Positions 32,743 through 36,814 of a stretch of DNA of 36,814 nucleotides are shown here, piece after piece. The position numbers and the translations under genes were made by a program. Within the stretch, counting starts at the first letter, position 1, and the number at the start of each line of letters is the position of its first letter. Source of the DNA: an uncultured Collinsella sp. (GTDB lineage Bacteria > Actinomycetota > Coriobacteriia > Coriobacteriales > Coriobacteriaceae); NCBI GenBank assembly GCA_902465425.1, contig CABQNA010000003.1, positions 1 to 36,814 of the forward strand, in the 5' to 3' direction. The notes beneath the pieces are model-generated. The model made no database searches. It saw nothing but the letters and a program-made list of their open reading frames with translations, and was not told where the DNA came from.

Positions 32743-33621
32743 CTAGCGTTCAACGAACTCTTGGATTTCCGCGAGCAGGCGCTTTGCCTCCTGACGGCCC
32801 TGGATATACAGGTCCAAAAGCTTTGCCGAATCGTGCTCGACATGGCCGACCTCGACCGGCTTTTGCGGAGCGACGACCAACGCGCGGCCCTCGCGCTCAT
32901 ACTTCCACAGGTGCATGCGCTGGATGTTGTAACGGTCGTGGCGCGTCTCGATAGCCTCGAGCAGATAGGGGTAGTCGGCATAGCGGGCTCGCGCGGCGGG
33001 CATAAACTCGTAGGGCTTTTTCTCGTACGAGCGGTCCTGCGTGACGATGACGACCGCGCGATCGAAGCCCGCCTCCTCGAGCACATGCTCGATGGGGACC
33101 GAATCGGCCACGCCGCCGTCGACGTATTTGTGCCCGTCAATCTCGACCGGCGGCGTCACCAGCGGCAGCGACGTCGAGGCGCGCACAGCGTCGAGATCGA
33201 GCACGGCACTTTTGACCGGCAGGTAGGCAGCGGTTCCAAACAGCATGTCCGTCGCGACGGCGTACATCTCGATGGGGCTCGCGTCGAACGTCTCGTTGTC
33301 AAAGGGATCCAGGCGGTCCTGGACATCGTTGAAGATAAAGTCGTAACCCACAATGGAGCCCGTGGACGCAAACGATGCGGCGCCCATGAAGCGGTTGTCG
33401 TTGCAGAAAGCCAGGTTGATGCGGTTGGCACGGCCGATCTGGTGCGACTTGTAGTTCACACCGTTGAGGGCGCCGGCCGATACACCGTAGACAGCCGGGA
33501 TTTCGACGCCGGCCTCCATGAGAACGTCGAGCACGCCTGCGGTAAATTGCCCGCGAAAACTGCCGCCCTCCAGGACGAGCGCGACCTTGCCGGCGTTCTT
33601 TGCCTTATCTTCTGCAGTCAT
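32743..33621 (-). CDS. Patatin-like phospholipase family protein
   Basis: A 292-residue predicted lipid acyl hydrolase of the bacterial patatin family (YjjU-like). The oxyanion loop is LEGGSFRGQF, the nucleophile is Ser48 in GVSAG, and the dyad aspartate is in YVDGGVADSVP. There is no signal peptide or membrane segment. The ATG at 33621 follows AGGAGGTCAAT. The C-terminal third (YEFMPAARARYADYPYLLEAIETRHDRYN) matches the tail usually seen after the catalytic domain in this subgroup. It stands alone, downstream of the ssrA region; in vivo substrate unknown. Confidence 0.92.
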   Translation of the reverse strand: MTAEDKAKNAGKVALVLEGGSFRGQFTAGVLDVLMEAGVEIPAVYGVSAGALNGVNYKSHQIGRANRINLAFCNDNRFMGAASFASTGSIVGYDFIFNDVQDRLDPFDNETFDASPIEMYAVATDMLFGTAAYLPVKSAVLDLDAVRASTSLPLVTPPVEIDGHKYVDGGVADSVPIEHVLEEAGFDRAVVIVTQDRSYEKKPYEFMPAARARYADYPYLLEAIETRHDRYNIQRMHLWKYEREGRALVVAPQKPVEVGHVEHDSAKLLDLYIQGRQEAKRLLAEIQEFVER

Positions 33622-33691
33622 ATTGACCTCCTGCTGTTTCGTTTTGGCCTTCTTCTACCCAGTTTTGAGATGGAGAGCGCGGGTTTTGGAG

Positions 33692-33924
33692 TAGAGTTCG
33701 ATTCTCCGCGGTTTGGGGGATCCGTTAGTATGGGGGCATAGTTGGCAGAAATGCCGTCGGCAGCACATCTGTTTTGGGCTGGGACATTGCGCGGAGAATC
33801 CGCGTATTTGCTTCGCAAATCCGCACCGGCTTCGGCCGCCTGCCGGCGCCCTCGCCCGCGGGCTAAAAACGCTTACGCGTTTTCTTTACGCCCGCGCCCT
33901 GCATAGAGTTCGATTCTCCGCGGT
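33692..33924. repeat. Duplicated ssrA T-arm sequences flanking a hairpin-rich spacer
   Basis: A 21-bp sequence containing GAGTTCGATTCTCCGCGG occurs at 33692-33712 and 33904-33924 (offset 212). It copies the tmRNA T-arm but in the opposite orientation to ssrA. The spacer holds AAAACGC-TTAC-GCGTTTT (GTAA loop on the ssrA strand), ATTTGC-TTC-GCAAAT and CGGC-TTCG-GCCG hairpins, plus CGCGGAGAATC (33790-33800), an ssrA-oriented fragment of the RNA 3' end. The region 33622-33979 holds no supported gene. Confidence 0.85.
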
Positions 33925-33934
33925 ACGGACTAGA

Positions 33935-33971
33935 AATAAAAAGGCAGGTAGATATGAGTATCTACCTGCCT
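33935..33971 (-). terminator. Terminator of ssrA
   Basis: Perfect 13-bp arms (33942-33954 and 33959-33971) with a 4-nt loop; on the minus strand the stem is followed by TTTTATTT. Confidence 0.9.
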
Positions 33972-33979
33972 GTTACTTA

Positions 33980-34342
33980 TGGTGGAGGCGCGGAGAATCG
34001 AACTCCGGTCCACGAAAGCCCCCTGATTGGCATCTCCAAGCTCAGTCGCTGGTTTAGTCTCGGACACTTTGCGCGCAGCGACACGCTCGGGCGTCCTAAC
34101 CGGTTCGGTCTTAGCCTGCGCCATACCGATTACGTGCGCAGGAGCATTCCCCTAACATGACGTCGCGCCGGTGTCGGGGAAATCACCGGGTTGACGCGCC
34201 GCTATAAATTAAGCAGCGAGAGCCATAGGCTCAAAAGAAGAGTTGTTGTCAATTCAATTTGACGGTACCCCTGTTTAACGAGGCGAGGAGACCTCGGCTT
34301 GCTTCCTCTCTCAGAGCGATCGTGTCGAAACCAGTCGCCCCC
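33980..34342 (-). ncRNA. ssrA: Transfer-messenger RNA (tmRNA)
   Basis: A 363-nt tmRNA that rescues stalled ribosomes. The 5' end GGGGGCG (34342-34336) pairs with CGCCTCC (33990-33984), followed by discriminator A and encoded CCA. The 5' region reads GACTGGTTTCGACACG and the T-arm GGAGTTCGATTCTCC, both typical. The tag frame (34250-34209) encodes DNNSSFEPMALAA and stop; the exact resume codon just before Asp is uncertain. A terminator follows, and copies of its T-arm recur downstream in inverted orientation. Confidence 0.95.
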
Positions 34343-34579
34343 GAATGTCGGGAAAGTCTGGATGGCATTGGGCACGAGCACCCAACACCCGTCGACTTTT
34401 CAAAGAACATGCAGGGCGAGCCCCGCTTGTGGAGTGTTATCTTACCACGTTCTGAAAGCGGACAGCTGTTCTATGCACGAGCTGTGAAGACCCCAATGTG
34501 CGCCGCACTTCACACTTTTGCTACCGATCGCGTCACGTATATTTTCGCCAAGCAAAATTGACCCGTCGAAAGGACCGTC

Positions 34580-35014
34580 ATGGATACCAAACAGCAACTC
34601 GTCAATGCCCTCGCAGGCCTGGGCTCAACCATTACCGAAGCTATGGATGTCATCGAGGGCTTTGTCCCCTGCGGACATCCCGCCCTCACGGTATCGAACG
34701 CACTCGTCGCGCTGGACGCTGACAATGATGCAGCTCTCGCCCAGCAGCTTGAGACCGTCGAGGGCTTTATCGACCACGTGAGCGAAAACCGCGGCGTGAC
34801 CGCCTACCACGGCGTCGACGTCGAGCTCGCGGGTCCCAAAGCCGATCTGCTCGCAGCAATCCGCGAGGTAGGCGCCCTTATGCAGACCGCAGGCGTCAAG
34901 AACACCCAGGTCAACGAGTGGGTCTACCGCAGCCTGGCAGCGCTAAACGATTCCGACGAAAAGGCAGCCGAGCAGCTCGCAGAAAGTCCCACCATTAAGG
35001 CCGAGCTTTTGTAA
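34580..35014 (+). CDS. Hypothetical protein, 144 residues
   Basis: A small, acidic, mostly helical protein with no signal peptide or membrane segment. The ATG follows GAAAGGACCGTC. Composition and codon use match the neighbours, supporting a real gene. I recognise no family; the sequence has no clear catalytic motif. It is bordered by ssrA upstream (divergent) and by a 13-bp GC-rich hairpin at 35024-35060 downstream, then the convergent PIN gene. Confidence 0.75.
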   Translation: MDTKQQLVNALAGLGSTITEAMDVIEGFVPCGHPALTVSNALVALDADNDAALAQQLETVEGFIDHVSENRGVTAYHGVDVELAGPKADLLAAIREVGALMQTAGVKNTQVNEWVYRSLAALNDSDEKAAEQLAESPTIKAELL

Positions 35015-35023
35015 ATAGCAGAC

Positions 35024-35060
35024 GCGGGCCCCTTGGCGCATCGTCGTCCAAGAGGCCCGC
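35024..35060. repeat. Hairpin between convergent genes
   Basis: GCGGGCCCCTTGG (35024-35036) pairs with CCAAGAGGCCCGC (35048-35060) with one mismatch. It has no T-run but may act as a shared terminator for the hypothetical gene and the PIN gene. Confidence 0.55.
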
Positions 35061-35072
35061 AAACAGTTCGCG

Positions 35073-35588
35073 TCAACCGATAGCCGCGTCGCCGCGTTCG
35101 GCCAAAGCAAGAATCGGCATCATTTGACGAGGTGTCTTTGCTGCAAGATCGGCATGTTCGAGCAGCTTGCGATCGTTAGTTACCAAGTAATCAACCTGGG
35201 CGCGTTTGCATGCGGCGAGTACCAAGTTGTCCTCGTAATCGCGATGGAGCGTCAGATATTTGTCGGCTAGCCACAGATCGGATGCATCAGCGCCCACGGC
35301 TGTGGCGTTTTCGGTCATGTTCCGAACAAACGCCAACGCCGCATCGCCAATCGCGCGGGCAGACGCCTCGTCGAGCGCTCCCCCGCTGGCAAGAACGCTA
35401 CGCTTCAGCTCGTGTTGGACAACGTACAGCACGTCCTTGGCGATATGCACCGGAAAGAACAGCAATGCCCCCGTCTCCGCCGCCTGCCCAATAAACGCAC
35501 GCGCGGCAAGCGACTCGGCATGGTCGACGCAAAACGAATCAACCCATACGTTGGCGTCCACCATTATTTTGAGGGGAGACCCGCTCAC
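35073..35588 (-). CDS. PIN-domain toxin of a toxin-antitoxin pair
   Basis: A 171-residue predicted endoribonuclease of the PIN (VapC-like) superfamily. Acidic metal ligands are visible in IMVDANVWVDSF near the start, in DYEDNLVLAACKRA and in YLVTNDRKLLE. I place the start at a GTG (35588-35586) that overlaps the antitoxin stop as GTGA and follows AAGGGGA; the longer reading frame upstream is antisense-like and overlaps the antitoxin gene. Coupled translation behind the antitoxin is typical of such pairs. The RNA target cannot be inferred. Confidence 0.85.
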   Translation of the reverse strand: MSGSPLKIMVDANVWVDSFCVDHAESLAARAFIGQAAETGALLFFPVHIAKDVLYVVQHELKRSVLASGGALDEASARAIGDAALAFVRNMTENATAVGADASDLWLADKYLTLHRDYEDNLVLAACKRAQVDYLVTNDRKLLEHADLAAKTPRQMMPILALAERGDAAIG

Positions 35589-35920
35589 AGGATCATCCCC
35601 TTTTGGCGATAGCGCTCGTCCATGGCTTCGGAATAGATTGCGTCCCAATCGCGATCGTCGGATACAGGCGACGCAGCGATGCCCATATCTGCATAAAGCC
35701 GATCTGCCGCTGCCCACGACGCGGCGAACGGAGTATCGGGCGCGACGGCCTGCTGCCGGTCGTCGACGGCCGCAAGCACTTCCTCGCACTGCCCGCCACC
35801 CTGCGCGACCTTGGCCACCACCTTTTTGATGAGCTCGGGCAGCGACCCGCCCGAAAGCCGCAGCGCCTCCTCGGCACGGTTCTTGACCTGGCGATCCACG
35901 CGAACGTTCACCTGCGCCAT
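35585..35920 (-). CDS. Ribbon-helix-helix antitoxin (RelB/DinJ-like)
   Basis: A 111-residue protein starting MAQVNVRVDRQVKNRAEEAL, the classical RelB/DinJ N-terminus that forms the DNA-binding ribbon-helix-helix. The C-terminal part would wrap the PIN toxin. Its stop overlaps the toxin start. The start is uncertain: an in-frame GTG 18 bp upstream (35938) has a GAAGGGAG farther upstream. The longer ATG at 35980 is excluded because it lies at the predicted -10 element. The promoter carries three GCTAGC palindromes, likely its own operator. Confidence 0.85.
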   Translation of the reverse strand: MAQVNVRVDRQVKNRAEEALRLSGGSLPELIKKVVAKVAQGGGQCEEVLAAVDDRQQAVAPDTPFAASWAAADRLYADMGIAASPVSDDRDWDAIYSEAMDERYRQKGMIL

Positions 35921-35960
35921 GCCGCTAACAGCACCCACGTCGATCCCGCTCCCTTCAATT

Positions 35961-36007
35961 GCTAGCCATGCTAGCACCACTATATAAAGAAGCTAGCAAA
36001 TGTTCAA
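35961..36007 (-). promoter_or_regulatory. Promoter with GCTAGC operators for the toxin-antitoxin operon
   Basis: TTGAAC (36007-36002) and TATAGT (35984-35979) are 17 bp apart on the minus strand. Three copies of the palindrome GCTAGC lie at 35961-35966, 35970-35975 and 35992-35997: in the spacer, at the likely transcription start and just beyond it. This is the expected layout for autorepression by the ribbon-helix-helix antitoxin. Confidence 0.7.
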
Positions 36008-36011
36008 ATGC

Positions 36012-36057
36012 AAAAGGCCTGCGCCCGGACGACACCGATGCCGTCTGGGCGCAGGCC
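36012..36057 (-). terminator. Terminator after the P-type ATPase
   Basis: Arms 36016-36031 and 36042-36057 pair over about 15 positions (GGCCTGCGCCC core). On the minus strand it is followed by only TTTTGCATTT, a short T-run. It directly abuts the -35 of the toxin-antitoxin promoter. Confidence 0.7.
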
Positions 36058-36081
36058 AGATAACGTGGGCGAACACGTCTG

Positions 36082-36814
36082 CTAGCGCAGGTACGCCTTT
36101 GCGTTGCTTAGGCTGTAGGCGATCGTTGAGCCGTTGTGCAGCAGTGACGACGTTTGCGGAGTGATCATGCCGGTAATACCCAATGCCAACAGCGCCGAGT
36201 TGGTGAGCATCACCTTGGAATACGAACTCGTCAGACGGTCGATAAGCCCCTGGCTCATACGGCGCAGGCGCACGATTGCGGCGAGATCCGTATCGGTCAG
36301 GATGATATCGGCGACCTCCTTGGCGATGTCGCTTCCGCCGCCCATTGCCAGACCCACGTCGGCCAAACCGAGCGCCGGCGAATCGTTGACGCCGTCGCCC
36401 ACCATGGCAACTTGGCGCCCCTCGCCCTTAATGCGCTCAACATACGCGTACTTGTCCTCGGGCAGCAGCTCGGCCTTAAACTCATCGACACCCGCCTCGC
36501 GCGCAATGCGCTCGGCCGTGCGCTCGGAGTCGCCCGTAAGCATAACGATATGCTTGACACCCAGCGCATGCAGGTCGGCGATGGCCTCGCGGACCCCGGG
36601 CTTGAGCGGATCCTCGATGCCGAGCACGCCCACAACGGTGCCATCGACCGCCAGATACAGCGGCGACAGGCCCTGCATCTGGAGCTCGATGCGCTCCTTT
36701 ATGTCGGACTCGAGCTGCGCGCCCTCATCCTCAAACACAAAGTGTGCCGAGCCGATAATCGCGCGACGCCCCTCGATGGACGAAGCGATGCCGTGCGCCA
36801 CGATGTACTCCACG
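36082..36814 (-). CDS. Heavy-metal P1B-type ATPase, partial (C-terminal part)
   Basis: The right window edge cuts the gene; about 244 C-terminal residues are present. This is a membrane ATPase exporting or importing a transition metal. Seen are part of the nucleotide-binding domain, the hinge MLTGDSERTAERIA, and the magnesium-binding GDGVNDSPALGLADVGLAMGGG split by the usual spacing. The final two membrane segments follow, ending LLHNGSTIAYSLSNAKAYLR. The HNGST string is common to P1B pumps. The metal cannot be decided, since the CPx-type transmembrane motif lies outside the window. Confidence 0.93.
   Translation of the reverse strand, partial: VEYIVAHGIASSIEGRRAIIGSAHFVFEDEGAQLESDIKERIELQMQGLSPLYLAVDGTVVGVLGIEDPLKPGVREAIADLHALGVKHIVMLTGDSERTAERIAREAGVDEFKAELLPEDKYAYVERIKGEGRQVAMVGDGVNDSPALGLADVGLAMGGGSDIAKEVADIILTDTDLAAIVRLRRMSQGLIDRLTSSYSKVMLTNSALLALGITGMITPQTSSLLHNGSTIAYSLSNAKAYLR

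Noticed and set aside
33713..34160. Short plus-strand frames across ssrA
   Set aside because: Translations of the tmRNA and T-arm copies, typical spurious calls over RNA genes.

Overview
The window is a high-GC chromosomal segment. The coding style (C/G-ending codons, strong AGGAGG-type ribosome sites), the fermentative gene set and the one-piece MurT-GatD suggest an anaerobic gut actinobacterium of the Coriobacteriia, most likely Collinsella or a close relative. This taxonomic call is inference. Nothing in the sequence marks the segment as phage or plasmid; it is mostly housekeeping and carbon-metabolism genes with several unusual intergenic structures.

Layout. 1-4600: an alpha-glucoside PTS locus. 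A GH4 6-phospho-alpha-glucosidase (cut by the left edge) and its EIICB permease lie on the minus strand. A zinc alcohol dehydrogenase and a GntR/UTRA regulator run divergently, with palindromic operator candidates between them. 4600-9700: on the minus strand, a multi-cluster 4Fe-4S protein, two adjacent glycerol-dehydrogenase paralogues and an AdhE-like iron alcohol dehydrogenase. 10100-14500: two related helical-repeat proteins and a single-polypeptide MurT-GatD (lipid II amidation). 14500-15250: tRNA-Glu, a 189-bp partial duplication containing its 3' end, and an element with 33-bp inverted repeats. 15280-23500: type III glutamine synthetase, then metF, a stand-alone MetH reactivation domain, metH lacking that domain, and a UPF0210 gene. 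23500-25200: a perfect 32-bp inverted repeat, a methyltransferase with atypical codon use at its 5' end, and yhbY. 25200-28230: a STAND ATPase plus SARP/BTAD regulator that looks like one gene broken by a one-base frameshift. 28600-32550: nagB, a Crr-type EIIA, glmM, rpsI and rplM. 32700-36814: a patatin, ssrA (tmRNA), a small hypothetical gene, a RHH/PIN toxin-antitoxin pair and the 3' part of a P1B ATPase.

How the genes fit together. The EIICB permease has no EIIA domain and could take phosphate from the stand-alone EIIA at 29.7-30.2 kb. GlmM and NagB sit on either side of that EIIA and share the glucosamine-6-phosphate node. MetF, the reactivation protein and MetH form one overlapping operon for methyl-THF-dependent methionine synthesis.

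The most unusual signal is in the RNA-gene flanks. Downstream of both tRNA-Glu and ssrA there is the same order of parts: terminator, inverted copy of that RNA's own T-arm, GCAGGG(T/C)GCGG-like string, a GNRA-capped AAACGCG(C/T)AAGCGTTT hairpin, more small hairpins, a second copy of the RNA 3' end, and another inverted T-arm. The two RNA genes are unrelated, so this looks like a recurring element tailored to RNA-gene 3' ends.
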